NCBI GenBank assembly: GCA_934178345.1
Contig: CAKPQG010000008.1
Coordinates: 29,965 to 93,964 of the forward strand
DNA length: 64,000 bases
Origin: an uncultured Dialister sp.
Lineage (GTDB): Bacteria; Bacillota; Negativicutes; Veillonellales; Dialisteraceae
Reading direction: 5' to 3'
The position numbers were made by a program, and so were the translations under genes. The notes under the pieces were generated by a model, which was not told the DNA's origin, did not search any database, and was given only the letters and a program-made list of their open reading frames with translations. Below are positions 17,042 through 24,262 of the stretch, one piece after another. Every line of letters begins with the position of its first letter. Positions within the stretch are counted from its first letter, which is position 1.

Positions 17042-17176
17042 GATAGGCGCGTCTATTCACCAGAATAGATGGTGAGAAATCAGATAAGGGATATTCTCGC
17101 TTGTCTCGCGATAGACGATCGGTCGCAGCAGCGAGTGAAGAAGCACATTACGTCATGTTTGAAGAGGAGAAGAAAA
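17042..17176 (+). other. structured intercistronic spacer
   Basis: The 135-base gap holds a perfect 7-bp hairpin TCTATTC/GAATAGA with an ACCA loop (17052-17069) and a second inverted repeat CTCGCT...AGCGAG (about 17097-17135). Neither has a U-tract, so these look like mRNA-processing or stability structures rather than terminators. Confidence 0.4.
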
Positions 17177-18658
17177 ATGGAACACTTTGCATTCATGGAA
17201 ACAACGATTTCAAAAGTACACCGGGCATATTTGGATGGTTCTTTGACAGCCGTTGAGCTGATTAAGGTCTATTTACAGCGGATCGAAGCCTATGATAAGA
17301 AAGGACCGGCGATCAATTCGATCATTTGTGTCAATCCGAGCATTTTGGAAGAAGCAGCTGCAGCAGATGCTTATCTGAAGGAACATCATGCTTTACAAGG
17401 TCCCCTGCACGGTATCCCGGTGATGCTGAAAGATAATTTCAATACCAGCGATATGCCTACGACAGCAGGTTCTATTGCGCTGAATGGCTGGGTGCCGAAA
17501 GAAGATGCTTTCGTGACAAAGAAATTGAAAGAAGCAGGGGCACTCATTTTGGCGAAAACCAATTTGCATGAGTTTGCCATTTGGGGGGAAACGATCAGTT
17601 CGATCTTAGGGCAGTCGGTGAATCCCTATGATACGACAAGAACTCCGGGGGGATCGTCCGGCGGCACAGGCGCTTCCATTGCAGCAAATATTGGGATCAT
17701 AGGAATGGGGACGGATACGATCAATTCCGTTCGCTCGCCGGCTTCGGCCAATAGTCTGGTCGGGATCCGCCCGACCATCGGACTGGTATCGCGCGCTGGG
17801 ATCGTCCCCTATTCTCTGACACAAGATACCGCCGGCCCCATTTGCCGCACGGTAGAAGACGCTGTGCGCACATTGGATGTCATTGCTGGCTACGATGAGA
17901 AGGATGCAGAAACAGCATGGAGCGTAGGGCAGAAAAGAGGCAGCTATATCGACCACTTACAAAAAGATGGCATGGAAGGAAAGCGCATCGGCATACTCAG
18001 AAGTTTATTTGGCAAAGAAAAATGCAATGCATCAACCAATCAGGTGATCGAAAATGCATTGCAGGTATTCAGAGATCATGGGGCGACCCTGGTCGAGGTG
18101 GAAAACCAGATCGACCAGCCGTATCTGAATGAGGAAGTATCGGTACACCTCGATGATTTCCGCCATGATCTGGACAGCTATCTGGAAAGCCTGCCTCCCA
18201 CATGGCCCATTCACTCTATGAAAGATATTTTGGACAAGGGACTTTTCCACCCATTCTCGGAAGGAAATATGAGAGATGCCATGACGCGGCAAGTAGGAAG
18301 TCCTCGTTATTTGGAAAAAATGTATAATAAAATCGCCGTACGCCGCGAAGTCATGAAAATCATGGCAGACTTGCACTTGGATGCGATGGTCTATCCTCAC
18401 CAGCAGCAGCTGGTGTGCAAAATCGGCAGCAATCAACTGCAGAGAAATGGCGTGCTTTGTTCATCGACCGGTTTTCCCTCCATTTGCGTCCCTGCCGGAT
18501 TTGCCCCATCGGAAGAGGCACCGATTGGAGTTCCGGTCGGTATGGAAATCATTGGTCGTCCATGGAGCGAACCGGTGCTCATTGAAATTGCTTACAGCTT
18601 TGAACAACATTCCCATTTCCGGAAAATGCCTGTATCCACGCCTGCCTTGGAAGACTGA
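17177..18658 (+). CDS. amidase signature family hydrolase
   Basis: Hydrolyses a carboxamide with the Ser-cisSer-Lys triad. The 493-aa protein carries GIPVMLKDNFN with catalytic K85, the GGSSGG motif (158-163; cis-Ser S160) and the nucleophile S184 in GTDTINSVRSPAS. The spacing between the two serines (24) matches known amidases, but the usual GTDTGGSIR is GTDTINSVR here. The start at 17177 is chosen over an in-frame start at 17069 because GAGGAG lies upstream and the first-helix region begins normally. Third gene of the HutP-headed operon. Without a GatB neighbour it is not GatA; substrate unknown, possibly an amino-acid amide or acyl amide imported by the carrier. Confidence 0.9.
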   Translation: MEHFAFMETTISKVHRAYLDGSLTAVELIKVYLQRIEAYDKKGPAINSIICVNPSILEEAAAADAYLKEHHALQGPLHGIPVMLKDNFNTSDMPTTAGSIALNGWVPKEDAFVTKKLKEAGALILAKTNLHEFAIWGETISSILGQSVNPYDTTRTPGGSSGGTGASIAANIGIIGMGTDTINSVRSPASANSLVGIRPTIGLVSRAGIVPYSLTQDTAGPICRTVEDAVRTLDVIAGYDEKDAETAWSVGQKRGSYIDHLQKDGMEGKRIGILRSLFGKEKCNASTNQVIENALQVFRDHGATLVEVENQIDQPYLNEEVSVHLDDFRHDLDSYLESLPPTWPIHSMKDILDKGLFHPFSEGNMRDAMTRQVGSPRYLEKMYNKIAVRREVMKIMADLHLDAMVYPHQQQLVCKIGSNQLQRNGVLCSSTGFPSICVPAGFAPSEEAPIGVPVGMEIIGRPWSEPVLIEIAYSFEQHSHFRKMPVSTPALED

Positions 18659-18699
18659 GTGCGCCAGAAGAACCTTTCTCCTGATCCGTGTTTCCCTGG

Positions 18700-19455
18700 C
18701 TACACCAAGTGCAGCGTATTCTTGAAATCCTTGATATAGTGCCTGGAGACGGGCACTTTTTCTCTGGGGTAATGGGAGAGCGTCAGGAGAAGGGTGCCAT
18801 TGTCCTGATTCTGGATTTCCTGGATCATAGAAAGGTTCACGATGTAGCCCTTGTGCGTGCGGAAGAAGCCTAGGGGGGAGAGGAGAGACTCGATGTCGCG
18901 GAGCGTCATCTTCGACTCGATGATCCCGCTCGTCGTATAGAAGAGAGAGCGGTCGGATTTCTCGGTGGAAATCAGGACGATTTCCTGCGCGGGAGAGATC
19001 ATGATGGTCTTGCCCTGCGTCTGAAGGGAAATCTTCTGTGAGGTGGAGATGATTTCACCCGGTGCCCGTTCCTTTTCCATCAGGGTGAGGCTGTCGGCAA
19101 GGCGGGAGATGGTGCGCGCGATGCGTGCTTCGTTGTAGGGCTTCAAAATGTAGTCGAAGGCTTCGAGCTCGAAGGCCTGCACGGCGAATTGAGAGTAGCC
19201 CGTCGCGAAGACGACCTTCACAGGGAGGTCCATGCGGACGATTTCTTTCGCGCATTCGAGCCCGTTCATGAGAGGCATCTCGATGTCGAGGAAAAGAATA
19301 TCGACATTCGGATGCGTCTTCAGAAAGGCGAGGACTTCACGTCCATTGCCGCATTCACCGACGACTTTGACGCCGGGGATGTTCGAGAGTTCATAGGTCA
19401 GCTCGCCGCGGGCCGGCAGTTCGTCGTCAGCGACAAGAGCACGGATTTCTTTCAT
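18700..19455 (-). CDS. LytTR-type response regulator
   Basis: DNA-binding response regulator paired with the LytS-type kinase encoded upstream on the same strand. The 251-aa protein has a receiver domain (1-125) with phospho-acceptor D57 in DILFLDIEMP, acidic D10/D11 and K105 in YILKPY. A LytTR DNA-binding domain follows (about 145-248) with FFRTHKGYIVNLSMI and KVPVSRHYIKDFK. It is convergent with the amidase gene. A 620-bp repeat block separates it from the kinase, so independent expression is possible. LytTR proteins bind two direct repeats about 21 bp apart; such a pair lies before madL, making the malonate genes its likely target (inference). Confidence 0.92.
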   Translation of the reverse strand: MKEIRALVADDELPARGELTYELSNIPGVKVVGECGNGREVLAFLKTHPNVDILFLDIEMPLMNGLECAKEIVRMDLPVKVVFATGYSQFAVQAFELEAFDYILKPYNEARIARTISRLADSLTLMEKERAPGEIISTSQKISLQTQGKTIMISPAQEIVLISTEKSDRSLFYTTSGIIESKMTLRDIESLLSPLGFFRTHKGYIVNLSMIQEIQNQDNGTLLLTLSHYPREKVPVSRHYIKDFKNTLHLV

Positions 19456-20078
19456 GGGGTCCTCCTTTGGGGGAATGGTTTAAGGTTCAGGGTTCAGGGT
19501 TCAGGGTTAGCCGCGGGACGTGCTGTCCCTTGATTACGGTTGAAAGCCTCGTTTGAATGAGAAATTAGAAATGAGAAATGCGAAATGGTGGTGCGGCGCA
19601 TAAAAACATAGAAGCGCCGCGGAGTATAAATCTGGCGATGCCCAAAAGCTGTATTCAAGTCACTAGTCACCAGTCACTTGAGATTCCTAATCCCTAGCGA
19701 CTAATCCTTAATCCCTGCTTTCAAACTTCAGGGTTCAGGGGTGCGGTAGCGGCTTCGCCGCGAATATAAATAGGGCGATGCCCGCTTGAGACTTGGAGAC
19801 TTTAGACTCGAGAAGTCAGAAGTCAGAAGCCAAAAGCCAGAAGCCAGAAGTCTGAAGTCTGAAGTCTGATGTCTGATGTCTGATGTCTGATGTCTCCTAG
19901 TCTCCTAGTCTCCTAGTCTCCTAGTCTCCTAGTCTCCCAGTCTCCCAGTCTCCCAGTCTCCCAGTCACCAGTCACTAGTCACCAGTCACTAGTCACAAGT
20001 CACTCGAGGCTCCTAATCCCTAGCCACTAATCCCTAGCTACTAATTCCTAGCTACTAATTCCTAGCTACTAATTCCTA
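19456..20078. repeat. 623-bp mosaic of heptamer and octamer arrays between regulator and kinase genes
   Basis: Holds GTTCAGG units (about 19480-19506), the linker, GAAAT-type heptamers, the GCGGCGC core (about 19592-19622), CTAATCC units, GTCTGAT units (about 19855-19890), about ten AGTCTCCT/AGTCTCCC octamers (about 19890-19965), TCACTAG/TCACCAG units and CTAATTCCTAGCTA units up to the kinase stop. No gene seen. Confidence 0.85.
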
Positions 20079-21806
20079 TCACGCATTCGTGATACGGATC
20101 GTCTGTCCCGTCGCAGCGACTTTTTCTATGGCGGCAGGGGCAGCGGGTTTTCTGCTTTCTATTTTCGGAATATTGGTAAAGACGAGTGTGCCTTTATTTT
20201 CACGGCTCACGATGTGGAGGCCGCTCTTTTCTCCGAAGAGGGAGAGCAGGCGCTGGTGGACATTGATGAGACCGATGTGGTCGCGTCTCTTGTGGTCGAT
20301 AAGCAGTTTTTTCAGCTTGCTTTTGGGGATGCCGATGCCGGTGTCGTAGACGTAGATCTTGAAATGGTCCTTGTGCTCGATGAGGCCGGCTTTGATGCGG
20401 CCGCCTTCGGGACGCTTGAAGATGCCGTGGATGACGGCGTTCTCGACGAGCGGCTGGAGGAGGAGCGGCGGGACTTGGATTTCCTGCAGCTTGTCTTTGG
20501 GGAAATCATAGGTGATGGAGAGGCGGTCGCCGAAGCGGGCGCGCTCGAGCTCGGTGTAGCACTCGATGACGTGCAGCTCTTCGGAGAGCGGGATGAATTT
20601 CGACGGGTTGTTCAGGCTGTGGCGGAAATAGTCAGAGAGGTAGCTGATGAGCTTTCGTGCATTTTCCGGATCGCTTCGCACATAGTAGCTGATGGTATTC
20701 AGCGTATTGTAGAGGAAGTGCGGATTGATCTGCGCCTGAAGAGCGCGGATCTCGGCTTCGGCGAGAAGATTTTCCTCTTCCTTCATCTTGTCGTATTCAT
20801 AAATGGCTTCGAGCATGTGGCAGATGCCGGAGAGGAATTCGTTGCCCATGTGCGTGAAGTTTTCGCCTTTGCTTTTCGCAGCGATGAGGGTGCCGACGGT
20901 TTCCCCCTTGTAGCGGATGGGGAGGGTTGTGAGATGCGGCATGGGCGGAAGTGATTTCTGCAGCTGCAGGATGGCGATCTCTGCATCGCCCTGATTGCGG
21001 TCTGCTTCGGTTTTGTAGGCCGTGCGCGTATAAATCTGGTCTTTGTATATGATGGCGGTCCAGATGAGAGAGGGGAGAGACGCCGTCACGATCTCGGCGG
21101 CTTTGGATACATTGAAGCCGTTGAAACCGTCGTGGAGTGTGGAGAAAAGGGTATTCACAGCGTCGAAGGTCGTCTTCGTTGTTTCTGATTTCTCTGTATC
21201 GCGCTGATGCGTGTAGAACTCCAGCACCATGTAGAAAAGGCTGACGGCGATGGTATTCGTGATGATGATCGGCAGCGACAGGTCGAAGAAATCATTCGGG
21301 TGCGCGATGGTCTCCGGCCAGGTAAGGAAAGCGAAGAAGACCCAGAAGAGGATTTCCAAAATGCCGGCATAGAAAAAGCTCCATGACCAGAGATTGTGAT
21401 GGTGGCTTTTCAGCGGGTTCGCCAGATAGCCGGCGGCGATGCCCTGAATGATGGAAAGCCCGCCATGGACGAAGGCCGCGTCCGTGTCGAAGAAGAAGGC
21501 GCGGTGGATGCCTGCGATACATCCGACGATGGTGCCGACGATGGGGCCGCCGACGAAGCCGCCCAGCATGATGCCGACAGCACGGAAATTCATGATGCCG
21601 CCGCCCGCTGAGACATTCCAGTATGAGCCGCAGAGTGCCATCAGGGAGAAGATCACGATGAAGAGGGCGAGATGCTTCCGGCTGAACTGCTTGGCAAGGA
21701 TCGCTTCGCGGAAAAAGAGCGTGCGGCTGACAAGAAGGAGCAGCAGGAGGAAGATGGAGATGCCGAACCAGACGTGCTGTACGCCGATGATCCAGGATGT
21801 ATTCAT
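20079..21806 (-). CDS. LytS-family sensor histidine kinase (5TM receptor)
   Basis: Membrane sensor kinase for the LytTR regulator. The 575-aa protein has an N-terminal 5TM-5TMR_LYT type sensor (about 1-200) with several spans and GIMLGGFVGGPIVGTIVGCI, a GAF-like middle (about 215-340), and a HisKA_7TM/LytS kinase core with ALQAQINPHFLYNTLNTISY, phospho-acceptor H363. The HATPase domain follows with PPLLLQPLVENAVIHGI and GIGIPKSKL. Relatives sense pyruvate or similar small carboxylates in enterobacteria. Divergent to madL-madM, so a role in sensing malonate or a related acid is plausible but inferred. Confidence 0.92.
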   Translation of the reverse strand: MNTSWIIGVQHVWFGISIFLLLLLLVSRTLFFREAILAKQFSRKHLALFIVIFSLMALCGSYWNVSAGGGIMNFRAVGIMLGGFVGGPIVGTIVGCIAGIHRAFFFDTDAAFVHGGLSIIQGIAAGYLANPLKSHHHNLWSWSFFYAGILEILFWVFFAFLTWPETIAHPNDFFDLSLPIIITNTIAVSLFYMVLEFYTHQRDTEKSETTKTTFDAVNTLFSTLHDGFNGFNVSKAAEIVTASLPSLIWTAIIYKDQIYTRTAYKTEADRNQGDAEIAILQLQKSLPPMPHLTTLPIRYKGETVGTLIAAKSKGENFTHMGNEFLSGICHMLEAIYEYDKMKEEENLLAEAEIRALQAQINPHFLYNTLNTISYYVRSDPENARKLISYLSDYFRHSLNNPSKFIPLSEELHVIECYTELERARFGDRLSITYDFPKDKLQEIQVPPLLLQPLVENAVIHGIFKRPEGGRIKAGLIEHKDHFKIYVYDTGIGIPKSKLKKLLIDHKRRDHIGLINVHQRLLSLFGEKSGLHIVSRENKGTLVFTNIPKIESRKPAAPAAIEKVAATGQTIRITNA

Positions 21807-22195
21807 AGAGTACCTCGCTTTGCTGGGGACTAGGGACTAGGGATTAGTGACTAGTGACTGGTGACTTGGGACTGGTAGACTGAGAGACTAGGAGACTGGG
21901 AGACATCAGACTCCCGTATCGTCATTTCGAGCGAAGCGAGAAATCTTTGTCATTCACGGTCAGGTGGGCAATGTTTGGAAAGTTCAAAACGGGAAACCTG
22001 CGATCAAGAGACCTTCAGGCATCGCCCAATATTGAAACTCCGCGGCGCTTCCCTGTTTTTATGCGCCGCATCACCCCCTCTGAACCCTCTGAACCTGTAG
22101 AACCCGCTTCCCCTCTTTCACAAACAATCAAGGGGCGGCACGCCCCGAGGCTAACCCCGAACCCTGAACCCTCAAACCCATAATCTAAAATCTAT
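21807..22195. repeat. repeat mosaic upstream of the kinase gene
   Basis: CTAGGGA/CTAGTGA units next to the kinase start, GACTAGGA octamers, a half copy of the CGTCATTTCGAGCGAAGCG element (about 21921-21950), the GCGGCGC core (about 22035-22070), CCTCTGAA/CCTGTAGAA-type units, the linker and CCCTGAA units. Confidence 0.8.
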
Positions 22196-22565
22196 GAATT
22201 TAAGACAATTGATTTTTCGTCAATAAACAAAAGGGCATAAAAATAATTCCAATGATAACTTACCATCAATGACTTCAAAGACACATTCATCTTCTCTGCA
22301 TGTTACCCATTTGCACTTGCATCTTACCTGTAAAAATTTCTTTTTAAGAAATTTGTCGGGTATACTAATGGCGCAAGGTGAGGTGAACTGGAAACCGATG
22401 GCTCCCAAAGCCATTAAAGTCTTTATTTATTATAACAAAAACAAAATAAGAGAGGAATGGTTTCCGGGTATTTCAAAGCTGTACTCCGTTTCCCCCGCAC
22501 GCGAATGGCAGGAAACTGGAAATAGAAAGAAGGATTTATTTTTTAGAAGCGAAAGGAAGAGTATT
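22196..22565 (+). promoter_or_regulatory. regulatory region of the malonate carrier genes
   Basis: Two direct repeats TGCATGTTACC (22297-22307) and TGCATCTTACC (22318-22328) match at 10 of 11 positions and are offset by exactly 21 bp, the layout of LytTR-type operators. Downstream are a perfect hairpin AAATTTCTT/AAGAAATTT (22334-22354) and a TATACT -10 box (22361-22366) with a poor -35, as expected for an activated promoter. About 190 nt of leader separates this from madL; a possible reading frame through it has no ribosome binding site and is not called. Confidence 0.6.
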
Positions 22566-22958
22566 ATGGTTATTTACGGTGTAGCACTTCTGGCAGGCTG
22601 CTATATGGCAGGCAATGTGATCGGCGACGTACTGGGCGCGCTTCTGGGCGTCAAGGCAAATATCGGCGGCGTCGGCTTCGCGATGCTGTTCCTCATCATC
22701 ATTTCCGCATGGGCACAGCAGAAAGGCATCATGAAAGCGCCGGAAGAACAGGGCATCAAATGGTGGTCCGCGATGTATATCCCGGTCGTCGTAGCGATGA
22801 GCTCCATCCAGAATGTAGCCGCAGCGCTTTCCGGCGGTGTGGTGGCCATCCTCGGCGGTCTTCTGGCTGTCGCGATCGGCTTCCTCATGATCCCGGTCCT
22901 CTCGGGTAAGAAACAGAAGGAAACTGTGGCAGAAGACAGCTTGGCACATAGCAAGTGA
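22566..22958 (+). CDS. madL: malonate transporter subunit MadL
   Basis: Small subunit of the MadLM malonate:Na+ symporter. The 130-aa hydrophobic protein has four predicted spans, with GCYMAGNVIGDVLGALLGVK (12-31) and KWWSAMYIPVVVAMSSIQNVAAA. The start is set by AAAGGAAG ten bases upstream. A longer in-frame reading from 22269 lacks a start signal and has different composition, so it is rejected. madM follows after 123 bases of heptamers. Both genes are divergent from the LytS kinase and lie upstream of mdcA. Confidence 0.9.
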   Translation: MVIYGVALLAGCYMAGNVIGDVLGALLGVKANIGGVGFAMLFLIIISAWAQQKGIMKAPEEQGIKWWSAMYIPVVVAMSSIQNVAAALSGGVVAILGGLLAVAIGFLMIPVLSGKKQKETVAEDSLAHSK

Positions 22959-23081
22959 GAAGTTGGGAGTAAGGAGCGGATTCCGAATTCCCAGTGACTA
23001 GTCACCAGTCACCAGTCACAAAAAATGTATGCAGCACGCAAGGGCTTCGTGGTCGCTTAGAAATAAGGAGATAATTTCATC
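22959..23081. repeat. short heptamer insert between madL and madM
   Basis: Three to four TCACCAG/TCACTAG units (about 22993-23020) split what is normally a tight madL-madM pair; AATAAGGAGA before madM restores translation. Confidence 0.7.
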
Positions 23082-23846
23082 ATGGATATCGCAGCAATGA
23101 TTACCAAACTTTTCGTCAAGAACGGCATGATCTTCGGCTTCATGCTTCTCGGCGTCATTATGTATGTTTCGTTCAAACTGGGCGCGCTCACCAAGGGACG
23201 TGTCCATGGCAGTGCCATCGCTATTTTTCTGGGGCTTGTCCTCGCATACATCGGCGGTGAAATGACCGGCGGCAGCAAGGGGATCGCAGACGTCCCGCTC
23301 TTTGCCGGCATGGGCCTGGTCGGCGGCGCTATGTTCCGCGACTTCGCTATCGTTTCCACTGCTTTTGGCGCTGATCTTCGCGAAATCAAAAAAGTCGGCT
23401 GGAGAGGTGTCGCTTCCCTCTTCGTCGGTGAATTCATCTGCCTCGTCGCAGGCATTGCTGTTGCGTATCCGCTCGGTTATACCAGCGTGGTCGATATGGT
23501 CACCATCGGTGCAGGCGTTGCGACCTTCGTTGTCGGACCTGTCACCGGCGCAGCTCTCGGCGCTTCCTCCGAAGTCATTGCGATCTCTATCGCTGCCGGC
23601 GTTGTGAAATCTGTCCTCGTCATGGTTGTCACCCCATTCGTGGCCAAACCGCTTGCTATCAATAATCCGCAGTCCGCTATGGCTTTCGGCGGCATCATGG
23701 GCACCACCTCCGGCACGGCCGCTGGCATCGCAGCTGTCAATCCGAAGCTCGTTCCTTACTGCGCCATGACCGCGACCTTCTTCACCGGCCTCGGCTGCCT
23801 GCTCTTCCCCTCCGTCTTCTACTTCGCTACAGCGATGATTTTCTAA
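23082..23846 (+). CDS. madM: malonate transporter subunit MadM
   Basis: Large subunit of the MadLM malonate:Na+ symporter, first described in Malonomonas rubra. The 254-aa protein has about six to eight spans, with GGEMTGGSKGIADVPLFAG, RDFAIVSTAFGADLREIKK and GGIMGTTSGTAAGIAAVNPK. The ATG is preceded by AATAAGGAG. It is paired with madL and followed after 416 bases by mdcA, so uptake and activation of malonate are encoded together. No terminator was seen after madM. Confidence 0.92.
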   Translation: MDIAAMITKLFVKNGMIFGFMLLGVIMYVSFKLGALTKGRVHGSAIAIFLGLVLAYIGGEMTGGSKGIADVPLFAGMGLVGGAMFRDFAIVSTAFGADLREIKKVGWRGVASLFVGEFICLVAGIAVAYPLGYTSVVDMVTIGAGVATFVVGPVTGAALGASSEVIAISIAAGVVKSVLVMVVTPFVAKPLAINNPQSAMAFGGIMGTTSGTAAGIAAVNPKLVPYCAMTATFFTGLGCLLFPSVFYFATAMIF

Positions 23847-24262
23847 AAAGGTTCAGGGATAGCCCATGGGGCGTGCCGCTCTTTGATTGTTTGCGAAAGA
23901 GGTTCAGCAGGTTCAATGGGTTCAGAGGGGAGGGCGGGGGTGGTGCGGCGCCAGATCCTTCGACTCAGTTCTCACTGTTCCGCCTTAACATGATCGAACA
24001 TCCGACATTTCACTCCGCTCAGGATGACGAAATGCGCCGCGGAGTATAGATGGTGGCGATGCCAAAAGGTGGCATTTCAGTCACCAGCCCCTAATCCCTA
24101 GCTACTAGTCACTAGTCACCAGTCACTAGTCACTAGTCACTAGCCCCCCTTTCCTCTTACCGCCACTATCTGTTATGATAGGGGAGAAACAATAACAACA
24201 AGAATGAAAACCTGTATACTTATTTCTGTAAAAACCTATTTTTATTGAAAGGAAGTCTATTC
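23847..24262. repeat. repeat block with a nested palindrome before mdcA
   Basis: Linker and GTTCARG-type units, then a GCGGCGC core (about 23944-24045) whose loop holds an inserted element, GATCCTTCGACTCAG...CCGCTCAGGATGACG (23953-24030). CTAATCC and TCACTAG units follow to about 24150. The last 100 bp are AT-rich with TATGAT (24174-24179) and TATACT (24215-24220) as possible -10 boxes for mdcA; neither has a good -35. Confidence 0.7.

Noticed and set aside
17177..18658. GatA subunit of Glu-tRNA amidotransferase
   Set aside because: The nucleophile motif differs, there is no gatB or gatC neighbour, and the gene lies in a transport operon.
18700..21806. LytST system controlling lrgAB/cidAB murein hydrolase export
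   Set aside because: No lrgA, lrgB, cidA or cidB gene is nearby; the adjacent divergent genes are malonate carriers and the candidate operator lies there.
22269..22565. 99-codon N-terminal extension in frame with madL
   Set aside because: No ribosome binding site, polar composition unlike MadL, and the stretch contains the candidate operator, hairpin and -10 box. A good ribosome binding site exists at 22566.
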